A stretch of 14,613 nucleotides of DNA, from positions 1 through 14,613 of the forward strand of contig CAXRCG010000034.1 in the NCBI GenBank assembly GCA_964228885.1. The letters run 5' to 3'. A program made the position numbers and the translations under genes. This document shows positions 1 through 7,520 of the stretch, piece after piece. The stretch comes from UBA4582 sp964228885 (lineage in GTDB: Bacteria > Pseudomonadota > Gammaproteobacteria > Pseudomonadales > Azotimanducaceae). Positions within the stretch are counted from its first letter, which is position 1; each line of letters begins with the position of its first letter. The notes beneath the pieces were generated by a model, which was not told the DNA's origin, ran no database searches, and saw nothing but the letters and a program-made list of their open reading frames with translations.

Positions 1-1
1 T

Positions 2-130
2 GGCGAGTATGTTGCCGGTGGGATTGATGATTCATACCTCAACCGAATCGAATCACTCCGCAATGATCAGGCGAAATCTCAGGAGTCTGCAGTCGAAATG
101 GAACTCATTGAGATTCACAATCAAAGCTGA
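2..130 (+). CDS. 3' end of an unidentified protein-coding gene (5' truncated by the window edge)
   Basis: An open frame runs from the window edge to a TGA at 128-130 and gives 42 residues, ending in ...VEMELIEIHNQS. The visible tail is hydrophilic and mildly acidic, with a likely helical stretch (SYLNRIESLRNDQAKSQESA); no membrane segment or catalytic motif is seen. I do not recognise the family. It is called a gene fragment because the frame is open to the edge and the composition looks like a soluble protein C-terminus, but 42 codons can be open by chance. It lies upstream of miaE on the same strand, 317 bp away, so co-transcription is not obvious. Confidence 0.45.
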   Translation, partial: GEYVAGGIDDSYLNRIESLRNDQAKSQESAVEMELIEIHNQS

Positions 131-447
131 ACCGTTCAGGCCCGGCTAAGGAATGAGAAACCTTCCGCGAGTGATATTGGAACTCACTATCAATAACATG
201 GGTGGATTGCTGTTAGAAAAGGAACATCAAACTAAATTGTCACTCGATAACTCGTTGCCCTAAAGCCATTTACTGATTGAAGCTGCGTTTGCTGACGGAA
301 ATTGATTTCTTTCGATTGAGGCACTTGCAGTGTCTATATATTTTCAAGTACTTCATCCAAAGTAGAGCCATTAAATGGCGAAGGGCGTGACTTTCAATAG
401 CTCCATTAAATCGTTAATCTGTGCGCCTCAAAAATTACTTTTAGAAT
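131..447. other. Intergenic region upstream of miaE, no gene seen
   Basis: These 317 bases are AT-rich and hold no open frame of useful length on either strand. No promoter with well-spaced -35 and -10 boxes stood out: TTGTCA at 237-242 and the TATATATT stretch near 335-342 are isolated boxes without good partners. No terminator hairpin for the upstream gene fragment was recognised. The miaE promoter presumably lies here. Confidence 0.5.
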
Positions 448-1050
448 ATGAACGAAGTTAACGAATTTTTATATTGTCGTACGCCACAGGCGTGGGTTGA
501 CGCGGTTACAGGTAACTTGCCGACCTTGCTGATCGACCATGCTAACTGCGAGAAAAAAGCGGCTTCCACCGCGCTTAACCTTATCTTTCGCTACGTGGAT
601 AAACCTGATCTTTCAATGAAGTTGTCCAAACTCGCGAGGGAAGAGCTCAGGCATTTTGAGCAGGTGTTAAGTGTCTTGCAAAAAAGAGGCATCGATTTCA
701 AGCATGTTTCGGCCTCTAGGTACGCAGCTGAACTGCGCAAGGGGATCAGAACCAGCGAGCCTCATCGTCTGGTTGATATGATGATTGTGAGTGCGATTGT
801 CGAGGCGAGGAGTTGCGAGCGATTTGAGACCGTGATCCCCGTGCTGGATGATGAGCTTGCAGAGTTTTACACATCGCTTCTCAAATCAGAGGCGCGACAT
901 TTTCATGTCTATCTCAGTTTTGCTAAAAAATATTCGTCTGAAGATATTCAGTCACGGGTAGACGTCTTTCTTGCCAGGGATCGGGAGTTGGTGGAATCCG
1001 AGGATACAGAGTTTCGGTTTCATAGTGGCTCGCCGGCCAAAACCGATTGA
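448..1050 (+). CDS. miaE: tRNA-(ms2io6A37) hydroxylase MiaE
   Basis: MiaE is a diiron monooxygenase that hydroxylates the isopentenyl group of 2-methylthio-N6-isopentenyladenosine at position 37 of tRNAs reading UNN codons; it acts in the cytoplasm. The 200-residue product opens with the family signature EFLYCRTPQAW (6-16). It carries the ferritin-like diiron ligand set in a four-helix arrangement: E35 in HANCEKKA, E66-x-x-H69 in EELRHF, E119 in VEARSCERF, and E148-x-x-H151 in EARHF. The length fits the short (about 200-residue) MiaE class rather than the longer enterobacterial form. The ATG at 448 lacks a recognisable Shine-Dalgarno sequence, but no better start lies upstream and the N-terminal signature begins within a few residues. 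The gene converges on lpxH with 15 bp between the stop codons. Confidence 0.93.
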   Translation: MNEVNEFLYCRTPQAWVDAVTGNLPTLLIDHANCEKKAASTALNLIFRYVDKPDLSMKLSKLAREELRHFEQVLSVLQKRGIDFKHVSASRYAAELRKGIRTSEPHRLVDMMIVSAIVEARSCERFETVIPVLDDELAEFYTSLLKSEARHFHVYLSFAKKYSSEDIQSRVDVFLARDRELVESEDTEFRFHSGSPAKTD

Positions 1051-1065
1051 TTAGCTCTACTTGGG

Positions 1066-1794
1066 TCATTCGCCAGCCAGCTTGAACGACACAAGCTCCG
1101 GTGAACCGTCGCCAGGTCCAGCCGTTATATACCAGCCTAGAGAGTCCCAGTCGCCCAGTACGATTCTAGTAGCTTGCTTCCCTTTCACCATTAGCGCGTG
1201 GGTTGCCGGTCTGTGGGTGTGGCCATGAATCATAAGATTCACCCCAGCTTTGGACATGGCGCTTTCAACCTCACTGAGTGTAACGTCCATAATGTCAGTG
1301 CTCATTTCCCCAGTATGTGCCTTGCTTTGCTCTCTGGCAGAAGAAGCAAAGGCGATCCGGTCCTCAATTGTTTTAGTCAAGAAATCAGCCTGAAAAGCTG
1401 GATCACGAAGCATTTTGCGCGCCTCCATATAGGTGACGTCTTTCGTGCACAGACTATCTCCATGCATAAGAAGACAGGGTCTGCCATAAAGGTCGATGAC
1501 GGTCGGGTCATTTAACAAAGTCATCCCCGTCAGCTTGCAAAACTGCTCACCGAGCAGAAAATCCCGATTTCCATGCATCAAATACTTTTTGACGGGAAGA
1601 GCGGCGAGTGCATCGATAGCCGGTTGCAAAAATGGCGGAATGAAATCATCTCCCAACCATACCTCGAAAAAATCACCCAAGATAAAGAGGTTCTCGACAT
1701 GTCTGGCATGGTCATTGAGAAATTGTACAAAGGCTGTCATCAGGTCAGTGCGATGTTGATCCAGATGAAGATCTGAGATGAAGAGCGTGCTCAT
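1066..1794 (-). CDS. lpxH: UDP-2,3-diacylglucosamine diphosphatase LpxH
   Basis: LpxH hydrolyses UDP-2,3-diacylglucosamine to lipid X and UMP, the fourth step of lipid A synthesis, at the inner face of the cytoplasmic membrane. The 242-residue protein is a calcineurin-like metallophosphoesterase with the full metal-ligand set: SDLHLD (D8, H10), LGDFFEVW (D41), HGNRDF (N76), MHGDSLC (H111) and HGHTHRP (H192, H194). The length matches the roughly 240 residues usual for the family. The start ATG directly precedes STLFISDLH, as in known LpxH proteins; the ribosome-binding site is weak (GGA about 13 nt upstream). ppiB, which often neighbours lpxH in gammaproteobacteria, is absent here. The gene seems to be transcribed alone, facing away from the tRNA-Pro/Arg pair. 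Confidence 0.95.
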   Translation of the reverse strand: MSTLFISDLHLDQHRTDLMTAFVQFLNDHARHVENLFILGDFFEVWLGDDFIPPFLQPAIDALAALPVKKYLMHGNRDFLLGEQFCKLTGMTLLNDPTVIDLYGRPCLLMHGDSLCTKDVTYMEARKMLRDPAFQADFLTKTIEDRIAFASSAREQSKAHTGEMSTDIMDVTLSEVESAMSKAGVNLMIHGHTHRPATHALMVKGKQATRIVLGDWDSLGWYITAGPGDGSPELVSFKLAGE

Positions 1795-1813
1795 AGTTTT
1801 AGTTTTCCAGTCT

Positions 1814-1843
1814 ATTGTATTTGATGCCAGCTATTAGTTTAAA
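1814..1843 (-). promoter_or_regulatory. Possible sigma-70 promoter of lpxH
   Basis: On the minus strand TTTAAA (1843-1838) and TACAAT (1819-1814) are separated by 18 bp. The predicted start would be about 13 nt upstream of the lpxH ATG, giving a very short leader. The -10 box is good and the -35 box mediocre (4 of 6 consensus bases). Confidence 0.35.
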
Positions 1844-1929
1844 GCTAATGTTTTAATCGGGTAATTGTTCAATATTAAAAATGGTTTGGAACTATCTTGC
1901 CCGAATTTTAATAAAAATGTGTTTCTCGT

Positions 1930-1959
1930 TTGACGAATCCGCTAAAGGTTAAGTAGAAT
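1930..1959 (+). promoter_or_regulatory. Stable-RNA type promoter of the tRNA-Pro/tRNA-Arg unit
   Basis: TTGACG (1930-1935) and TAGAAT (1954-1959) are 18 bp apart and are followed at once by a GC-rich discriminator, GCGCCCC (1960-1966). GC-rich discriminators are the hallmark of tRNA and rRNA promoters under stringent (ppGpp/DksA) control. The predicted start lies about 55 nt upstream of the tRNA-Pro 5' end. Confidence 0.75.
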
Positions 1960-2021
1960 GCGCCCCTCGCGGTTTGATCGAGGCTTTTATTGTTCGAATC
2001 GTGCAACCACAGAAAGACATT

Positions 2022-2098
2022 CGGGGTATAGCGCAGTCTGGTAGCGCGCCTGCTTTGGGAGCAGGATGTCGGGAGTTCGAATCTCTCTACCCCGACCA
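2022..2098 (+). tRNA. tRNA-Pro (anticodon TGG)
   Basis: This 77-nt gene includes an encoded CCA (2096-2098). The acceptor stem CGGGGTA pairs with TACCCCG, with A2095 as discriminator. The anticodon stem CCTGC/GCAGG closes a seven-base loop TTTGGGA with TGG at 2056-2058. The T-arm has the usual GTTCGAATC. It is the first gene of a two-tRNA unit; tRNA-Arg follows 51 bp later with no promoter of its own apparent. Confidence 0.97.
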
Positions 2099-2149
2099 CT
2101 ATTCAATATAATATCAGTGCAAGCTGGTGTTAGGCATCACCCGTTTTAT

Positions 2150-2226
2150 GCGCCCGTAGCTCAATCGGATAGAGCATCGGCCTTCTAAGCCGAGGGTTAG
2201 AGGTTCGATTCCTCTCGGGCGTACCA
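2150..2226 (+). tRNA. tRNA-Arg (anticodon TCT)
   Basis: This 77-nt gene includes an encoded CCA (2224-2226). The acceptor stem GCGCCCG pairs with CGGGCGT (one G-U pair at the end), with discriminator A2223. The anticodon stem TCGGC/GCCGA encloses loop CTTCTAA with TCT at 2184-2186. The T-loop is GTTCGATTC. Probably co-transcribed with tRNA-Pro. The short spacer between them contains a small GGTG/CACC hairpin, which might help processing. Confidence 0.97.
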
Positions 2227-2449
2227 ATATTCCCCCAGAGAAACTTAAGGCAGCGCAGCTGATGATGCTCGGTCACCTCAGACTTTTTTCAGGTTTTTGC
2301 TAGAGCCTAGCAACTTGATACGTTGGCTATGATCAAAAACAATCTCGATTAATATTAATAAGCATGAGTGATATTTTTATCTCGTGCTGCCACGCTTGGT
2401 CCGAGGTGATTTGTTCTCGATAGAGCCATTAGCAACGAGCCAGCTCTAA
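2227..2449. other. Spacer downstream of the tRNA pair, no gene seen
   Basis: No convincing open frame or RNA gene is seen between the tRNA-Arg CCA end and the terminator-like hairpin downstream. A weak CTGA/TCAG pairing followed by a T-run near 2281-2297 might terminate the tRNA transcript early, but the stem is too short to call. Confidence 0.4.
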
Positions 2450-2483
2450 AAGAGCCTCACACCAGCGATGATGCGAGGCTTTT
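2450..2483. terminator. Bidirectional rho-independent terminator between tRNA-Arg and acnB
   Basis: AAGAGCCTC (2450-2458) pairs with GAGGCTTTT (2475-2483) around a 16-nt loop, with one G-T wobble. Read on the minus strand the GC-rich stem is followed by TTTTAG, and on the plus strand by TTTTAAG. It could therefore end both the leftward acnB transcript, 64 bp after its stop, and the rightward tRNA transcript. The T-tracts are short, so efficiency is uncertain. Confidence 0.6.
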
Positions 2484-2546
2484 AAGTAACGCCTTTGGCG
2501 CTCCACACCATGACAGCGGCCGTGACTTTTTACCTATCGGTCGATG

Positions 2547-5360
2547 TTACGATGCGTCAACAATTTTTATCGCTTGAACTTCCGCTGGATCAATGCTGAG
2601 GTCATCAGACGGTGGTGCAAAGTCAGTTAGATCAATACCATTTACAGCAGCCTTGTACTCATCGAGCGAAGGTATACGACCTAGCACCGTTGCCAGGACA
2701 ACCATTGGCGTTGAGGCTAGTAGCGACTCGCCTTTTTTCTCGCCGGAGTCCTCAACTACTCGTCCCTGGAACAAACGGGTAGAAGTGGCTAGCACGGTGT
2801 CGCCTTTCGCAGCTTTCTCTTGGTTGCCCATGCACAAGTTGCAGCCGGGACGTTCTAGGTACATGATGTTTTCGTATTCGGTGCGCGCTGTGCCCTTCGG
2901 AGCGGTATCGTCAAATTCGAAACCTGCGTACTTTTGCAGTATCTCCCAGTCCCCCTCGGCTTTCAGTTCATCAACGATGTTGTAGGTTGGTGGCGCGATA
3001 ACCAATGGTGCATTGAATTTAACTTCACCCTGAGATTCTAGATTGCGTAGCATTTGCGCAATGATTTGCATATCACCTTTGTGAACCATACAAGAACCCA
3101 CAAAACCTAGATCAACTTTTTTTGTCCCGGAATAAAACGAAGCGGGACGAATGGTATCGTGCGTGTATCGTTTGGATACGTCATCGTTGTTGACATCCGG
3201 GTCAGCGATCATTGGCTCGTCAATTTCATTCAGGTCAACAACCACCTCTGCATAGTACTTGGCGTTGTTGTCTGGTGCCAGTGCCGGGTTCGTGCCGGAT
3301 AAAATCTCTGCAATACGCTTGTCAGCCAGATCGATAAGACCTTGCAGCATATTTGTCTCGTTTTCCATACCCTTATTAATCATGACCTGGATACGGTTCT
3401 TTGCTAATTCTAGAGACTTGATCAGGGTTTCATCGTTAGAGATACAGATTGAGGCTTTTGCCTTCATCTCTGCAGTCCAGTCAGTGAAAGTGAAGGCTTG
3501 GTCAGCCATTAGTGTGCCGATCTGTACTTCGATAATACGACCCTGGAATACATTCTCGCCACCAAATTGTTTTAGCATTTGGGCTTGAGTGGCATGCACC
3601 ACGTCTCGGAAGTCCATGTGGCTCTTCATATCACCTTTGAAGGTAACCTTGACAGACTCAGGGATCGGCATGGCCGATTCACCCGTCGCTAATGCAACAG
3701 CAACTGTGCCGGAGTCAGCGCCGAAGGCGACACCTTTGGACATGCGGGTGTGAGAATCGCCTCCGATAATGATCGACCAGTCATCGACAGTAATGTCGTT
3801 CAGTACTTTGTGAATAACATCGGTCATAGCGTGGTAAACATTTTTTGGGTCACGCGCGGTAATGAGACCGAACTTATTCATGAATGACATCAGTTTAGGA
3901 ATGTTGGTTTGTGCCTTGCTATCCCAGACAGACGCAGTATGACAACCAGACTGGTATGCCCCGTCCACAGTCGGAGAGATCACAGTAGCCGCCATCGCTT
4001 CCAGTTCCTGGGAGGTCATTAGGCCAGTTGTATCTTGGGAACCTACAATGTTTACACGTACACGAACATCAGAACCTGCGTGTAGCGGTGTGTCAGAGGT
4101 AATGCCTAATGCATTCTTATTGAAGATCTTCTCTACAGCGGTAAGACCCTGGTCTTTGTTGGAAATCTCTTTAGACGGTGCAAACACTTGAGGTGGTTTG
4201 ATACCCAAGACGTCTGCAGCAATTGTCTGTAACTTCTTACCGAATACGATTGCATAAGAACTGCCGGCTTTCATAAATTCGACTTTTTGCGGCGTGAACG
4301 CAGACGATACGTCAACCAGTTCTTGGGCTCCGTTGTACAGTTTTTTCTCTTTGGTATCGATAGTGAGAACAGTGCCTGTAGCGACTGAGTAAGCTTCTTC
4401 AAGCACAGGATCGCCGTTTGCATCGAGCACATTATTGCCGTCTGCATCGACAGTTTTGACCCAATTTTTGAGATCAAGACCGATGCCGCCGGTCACGCCA
4501 ACCGTTGTGAGGAAGATTGGAGAGATTCCGTTGGTGCCCGCGACAACCGGTGCGAAGTTTACAAAGGGCACATATGGGCTGGCTTGTTGACCTGCCCACA
4601 GCGCGACGTTGTTAACGCCTGACATGCGAGATGAGCCAACGCCCATCGTGCCTTTTTCGGCAATCAGCATCACTTTCGCATTCGGATGCTGTTTTTGTAA
4701 TTCACCAATTTCTTGCTGAGCCTCCGGTGTCATCATGCATTGACCGTGAAGTTCGCGGTCTGATCGAGAGTGCGCCTGGTTTCCTGGAGAGAGAAGGTCC
4801 GTCGAAATGTCACCTTCGCCTGCTATGTAAGTAACAACATCGATTTTTTCGTCAATTTCTGGCAGCTTGGTGAAAAATTCCGCGCGAGCGTAGCTAGCCA
4901 AGATGTCTTTAGCGATGGGATTGCCAGCTTTGAAGGCAGCCTCAAGACGTTGAGTATCTGCCTCATACAGAAATACTTGTGTTTTTAGTACTTCAGCCGC
5001 GGGCTTTGCGATAGCTTCTTCATCGGATAGTGCGAGGTCAAGCAATACGCAAACGGAAGGGCCCCCTTTCATGTGAGACAACAATTCGAAGGCAAACGTT
5101 GTAGAAATTTCTTCAACCGACACTTTACCGAGAATAATTTCTTTTAGAAATTGAGCTTTCACGCCAGCAGCACTTGTTGTACCCGGCAGGGTGTTGTAGG
5201 TAAAAAACTTAAGCGAGTCTTTTCGATGCTGATTACCCGTATCTTTGATTTGGGCAATAATCTCTGATAGCAGCTCGGCATCATCAATTGGCTTTGGACT
5301 CAACCCCAGATCATTTTTTCGGGTCTCGATTTCATCCATGTATTGTGAATATAAGCTCAT
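2547..5360 (-). CDS. acnB: Aconitate hydratase B (bifunctional aconitate hydratase 2 / 2-methylisocitrate dehydratase), long form
   Basis: AcnB interconverts citrate and isocitrate in the TCA cycle and can dehydrate 2-methylisocitrate in the methylcitrate cycle; it is cytoplasmic and carries a [4Fe-4S] cluster. Cluster ligands are C757 (GSCMVHKGD) and C840/C843 (PGCNLCMGN). Other family motifs are GSQDTTG (440-446), GGDSHTR (533-539), EKGTMGVGSSRMSG in the swivel-type domain, and the C-terminal STSTRLFQGR. The N-terminal HEAT-like domain (about 1-160) marks AcnB rather than AcnA. At 937 residues it is clearly longer than the 865-residue E. coli enzyme. From memory, its N-terminus and extra segments (for example the acidic DADGNNVLDANGD stretch) closely resemble the long AcnB of Bacteroidota. 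The start has a good ribosome-binding site (GAGGA, 4 nt from ATG). The gene is monocistronic, flanked by tRNA genes. Confidence 0.96.
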   Translation of the reverse strand: MSLYSQYMDEIETRKNDLGLSPKPIDDAELLSEIIAQIKDTGNQHRKDSLKFFTYNTLPGTTSAAGVKAQFLKEIILGKVSVEEISTTFAFELLSHMKGGPSVCVLLDLALSDEEAIAKPAAEVLKTQVFLYEADTQRLEAAFKAGNPIAKDILASYARAEFFTKLPEIDEKIDVVTYIAGEGDISTDLLSPGNQAHSRSDRELHGQCMMTPEAQQEIGELQKQHPNAKVMLIAEKGTMGVGSSRMSGVNNVALWAGQQASPYVPFVNFAPVVAGTNGISPIFLTTVGVTGGIGLDLKNWVKTVDADGNNVLDANGDPVLEEAYSVATGTVLTIDTKEKKLYNGAQELVDVSSAFTPQKVEFMKAGSSYAIVFGKKLQTIAADVLGIKPPQVFAPSKEISNKDQGLTAVEKIFNKNALGITSDTPLHAGSDVRVRVNIVGSQDTTGLMTSQELEAMAATVISPTVDGAYQSGCHTASVWDSKAQTNIPKLMSFMNKFGLITARDPKNVYHAMTDVIHKVLNDITVDDWSIIIGGDSHTRMSKGVAFGADSGTVAVALATGESAMPIPESVKVTFKGDMKSHMDFRDVVHATQAQMLKQFGGENVFQGRIIEVQIGTLMADQAFTFTDWTAEMKAKASICISNDETLIKSLELAKNRIQVMINKGMENETNMLQGLIDLADKRIAEILSGTNPALAPDNNAKYYAEVVVDLNEIDEPMIADPDVNNDDVSKRYTHDTIRPASFYSGTKKVDLGFVGSCMVHKGDMQIIAQMLRNLESQGEVKFNAPLVIAPPTYNIVDELKAEGDWEILQKYAGFEFDDTAPKGTARTEYENIMYLERPGCNLCMGNQEKAAKGDTVLATSTRLFQGRVVEDSGEKKGESLLASTPMVVLATVLGRIPSLDEYKAAVNGIDLTDFAPPSDDLSIDPAEVQAIKIVDAS

Positions 5361-5549
5361 TCAATCCTCTCGTATATTGTTGGTTACTCGCTCGGCCCCG
5401 AATCGATTTAGGAGGCTATCAATGAAGTGCACCGATATTTCGTGCTGGGGTAAAGCCTAGCCTAACCAAGCTAAAAATCCAGCTGATTTGCGGCGCGTAG
5501 TCTACACTATTCACAGTATGATGTTAAGTTGGGCTAGCTGCCAAAGGGC

Positions 5550-5577
5550 TATATAGACGCGTATTGAAGGCGGTCAA
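5550..5577 (-). promoter_or_regulatory. Possible acnB promoter
   Basis: On the minus strand TTGACC (5577-5572) and TATATA (5555-5550) are 16 bp apart. The predicted start would leave a leader of roughly 180 nt before the acnB ATG. The boxes are good but the spacing is slightly short. A leader this long leaves room for post-transcriptional control; no riboswitch class was recognised in it. Confidence 0.4.
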
Positions 5578-6415
5578 TTAGCGACACAAGGGTTGGTAAT
5601 GCTTCTGCTTTGCGACAAATACGCGAAAGAAAACTGGCCCAATTTGCGTGCTTGGCTGCCGATGCCAAGATCTCATTGCAGGAGATATAGAGGTGCCATA
5701 GTTTAAACGAGAGCAGCTCATCTTAATCATTGGCTCGCAAAGAAACTTCACGAACTTATCCCTCGCAGGGCGGAGTCTGAGTTTACTTAATCCGGTCGGT
5801 AAGGTGCCGTGCAATTAATAATTTTGAGTCCAATAGAGTAACAATTTAAGCATGCGGCTAGTGATGGTGGCTTTGGCTAACAATATTTTAGTGCTGCGTG
5901 ACTAAATTGTTTTAACTCTCGTGTTTATTCGTCCGGTATCCGGTCTCTTGCAGTACACAAATAAGGCGCGTGTTTGCAGAATTTTTGCCGAATGCTGGGT
6001 AGGTTCGCTTTTACCTCCAATAGCTTTCGATAAATTTTTGGCTATTCGTTATCGGTTACTTCGGGTGGAGTATTTTGGAGAGAAGACTTGACGCCATCCT
6101 ATTGCGAAAATAGTGAGCAACGAGGAGATAAAGATGGTTGAGCACGAATTTGTTAGGTTAACAACGCGACAACCGAAACGGTTGGCTGCGGTCGGCGGGC
6201 TTCGTTCGCATTTTTGGAAGTTTAAATGGTGGCATTTAATAAGACTAATTCTGGGTTTTGTATCGTTAAGAAGCGTGCGTGGGTTGCTGATATCGTTAGC
6301 ACGGCGAGAGGATTGATGATGGCAATTCGGTATATCTCGGCTCAAGTTTATAATACCCCTCGGCGAGTTTTAGATCCCAATCCTTGTATTTCTGAAAGTG
6401 CATCGGCCTTAGCCA
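5578..6415. other. Long gene-poor region between acnB and tRNA-His
   Basis: About 840 bases lie beyond the likely acnB promoter without a gene I can support. The only frames with plausible features are short: a 60-codon frame at 6134-6316 (+) behind a good AGGAG, coding a basic, hydrophobic peptide, and a codon run near 5607-5678 (+) that vaguely resembles a Cro/C1-type helix-turn-helix but has no start. A perfect 9-bp inverted repeat AACAATTTA/TAAATTGTT (5840-5848, 5903-5911) is separated by 54 bp. The region may hold decayed genes or an unrecognised RNA. Confidence 0.5.
6134..6316 (+). CDS. Possible small protein, 60 residues, unrecognised
   Basis: An ATG at 6134 sits 6 nt behind a good ribosome-binding site, AGGAG (6123-6127), and opens a 60-codon frame ending in TGA. 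The peptide begins MVEHEFVRLTTRQPKR, is very basic, and has one hydrophobic stretch (about 32-55, WWHLIRLILGFVSLRSVRGLL) that could form a single amphipathic or membrane helix. No family is recognised and no neighbour supports it. It may be chance. An overlapping frame (6226-6438) is also open, so a frameshifted remnant is another reading. Confidence 0.2.
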   Translation: MVEHEFVRLTTRQPKRLAAVGGLRSHFWKFKWWHLIRLILGFVSLRSVRGLLISLARRED

Positions 6416-6445
6416 TTGAAAACACGTGCGCTACTTGACTATAAT
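6416..6445 (+). promoter_or_regulatory. Stable-RNA type promoter of tRNA-His
   Basis: TTGAAA (6416-6421) and a consensus TATAAT (6440-6445) are 18 bp apart, followed by the GC-only discriminator GCGCGCGC (6446-6453). This matches promoters of tRNA genes under stringent control and leaves a leader of about 55 nt before the mature tRNA, much as for the tRNA-Pro unit. Confidence 0.78.
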
Positions 6446-6506
6446 GCGCGCGCTTGGTTAGTCGGTGTATTTTTTATGCACTCGTTGTAGCCAGAAGATC
6501 GAAATG

Positions 6507-6582
6507 GTGGGCGTAGCTCAGTTGGTAGAGCTCCGGATTGTGATTCCGGCGGTCGGCGGTTCAAGCCCGCTCGTCCACCCCA
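6507..6582 (+). tRNA. tRNA-His (anticodon GTG)
   Basis: This 76-nt gene includes an encoded CCA (6580-6582). The acceptor stem GTGGGCG pairs with CGTCCAC (one G-U pair). The discriminator is C6579 and the preceding base G6506 supplies the extra G-1 that pairs with it, the histidine identity element. The anticodon stem CCGGA/TCCGG closes loop TTGTGAT, with GTG at 6540-6542. It is transcribed alone. No clear terminator is seen before the SDR gene, which ends at 6703 on the opposite strand. Confidence 0.97.
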
Positions 6583-6702
6583 TTTCTTCAAAAGAGTTAT
6601 ATCTGACTGCTTTTCTATTGATAAATACTTCGTGGCGTTTTAGAGAATGTCTTTGCTTAGCTGAAGGTGCTTATCGCTGCAGAAAACCAGATTATTAATC
6701 CG

Positions 6703-7473
6703 TTACGCCGTCGTTCCACCATCAGCCATATATACGCCACCGGTCAGGTATGCGCTTTCGTCCGAAGCGAGAAAGAGCATAATATTTGCAATATCCTCAG
6801 GCTCTGCGTAGCGCTGCAGTGGAATTGATGCTGCAATTCGATCGTGGGTGCCTCCGGTGTCTGTCGGATTGATACCAGCTTCAAGACTTCTCATCATCCG
6901 GGTTTCAACCGGGCTTGGATTCACCGTATTCACGCGAATATTGCTGCTAGCGCCCTCTAGCGCGGTTGAGCGCATTAAACCAATGACCGCGTGTTTGCTT
7001 GTATTGTAAGCAGATAAGCTGGCAGAGCCGCGCACACCCTGAGTTGATGAGGTGATGACTATGCTGCCTCCGCCGCTGTTTGCCATGATTGGAAACAGGT
7101 GTTTAATGCCTAGCCATACACCTTTAACGTTTACGGCCATCACGCGGTCGAAAACGTGTTCGTCATAGTCAGCGATTGAGGATACCTCTCCTTCAATGCC
7201 AGCGTTGGCAAGATAAATGTCGACGCGACCGTACAGCTCAACGGTTGCTGCGACATACCTTTTGGTATCGGCAGCTTGAGTGACATCTGCGACACAATAG
7301 CTCGCCATATCTGCGCCTAGTATTGACACGACTTTCTCAAGTGCAGACTTATCAAGGTCAACTAACATCACTTTGGCGCCCTCTGATATAAACTTTGCCG
7401 CCGCGGCCTGACCAATGCCGCCGCACCCACCAGTAATAATTGCAACCTTGTTATCTAATCTGCCCATGAGCAT
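6703..7473 (-). CDS. Short-chain dehydrogenase/reductase (SDR), classical type
   Basis: A 256-residue classical SDR, an NAD(P)(H)-dependent alcohol/ketone oxidoreductase of the cytoplasm. The Rossmann dinucleotide motif TGGCGGIG is at 14-21. D39 at the end of strand 2 favours NAD(H) over NADP(H). Further motifs are D63, NAG (90-92) and N115, and the catalytic set S143, Y156, K160 (YNTSK). The usual PG after the catalytic strand is PS here (NPSPVET, 185-191). The C-terminal TGGVYMADGGTT is typical. M3 (ATG at 7467) may be the true start: AAAGAGA lies 6 nt before it but abuts the first ATG, which leaves 254 residues. The gene is divergent from the esterase and shares its 131-bp control region. 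The substrate is unknown; it could dehydrogenate a hydroxy intermediate of the same pathway. Confidence 0.92.
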   Translation of the reverse strand: MLMGRLDNKVAIITGGCGGIGQAAAAKFISEGAKVMLVDLDKSALEKVVSILGADMASYCVADVTQAADTKRYVAATVELYGRVDIYLANAGIEGEVSSIADYDEHVFDRVMAVNVKGVWLGIKHLFPIMANSGGGSIVITSSTQGVRGSASLSAYNTSKHAVIGLMRSTALEGASSNIRVNTVNPSPVETRMMRSLEAGINPTDTGGTHDRIAASIPLQRYAEPEDIANIMLFLASDESAYLTGGVYMADGGTTA

Positions 7474-7520
7474 TCTCTTTAAAAAGAAATGAGAGTATCA
7501 GAATCCTGTCGCTTCGACAC

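Noticed and set aside
1908..2099. Open frame antisense to tRNA-Pro (VGVERFELPTSCSQSRR...)
   Set aside because: This is the well-known spurious peptide produced by reading the tRNA-Pro gene backwards; the tRNA explains the sequence.
4271..4477. Short open frame inside acnB
   Set aside because: Shadow of the acnB reading frame; the repeated MCSMQTAI-like codons arise from the Asp/Asn-rich DADGNN-DANGD segment of AcnB.
5568..5678. Codon run ALRQIRERKLAQFACLAADAKISLQEI resembling a Cro/C1 helix-turn-helix
   Set aside because: No start codon, no ribosome-binding site and a stop soon after; the resemblance is short and could be chance. Mentioned only as a possible remnant.
6049..6345. 98-codon minus-strand frame
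   Set aside because: No ribosome-binding site or recognisable family; the peptide is rich in S, N, R and H, as expected from random sequence.
2150..6582. Integrative element bounded by tRNA-Arg or tRNA-His attachment sites
   Set aside because: No direct repeat of either tRNA 3' end was seen in the window and no integrase or transposase is present.
6465..6698. Open frame through tRNA-His (VGVAQLVELRIVIPAVGGSSPLVHP)
   Set aside because: A classic false gene from translating a tRNA and its flanks; the tRNA structure and promoter account for the region.
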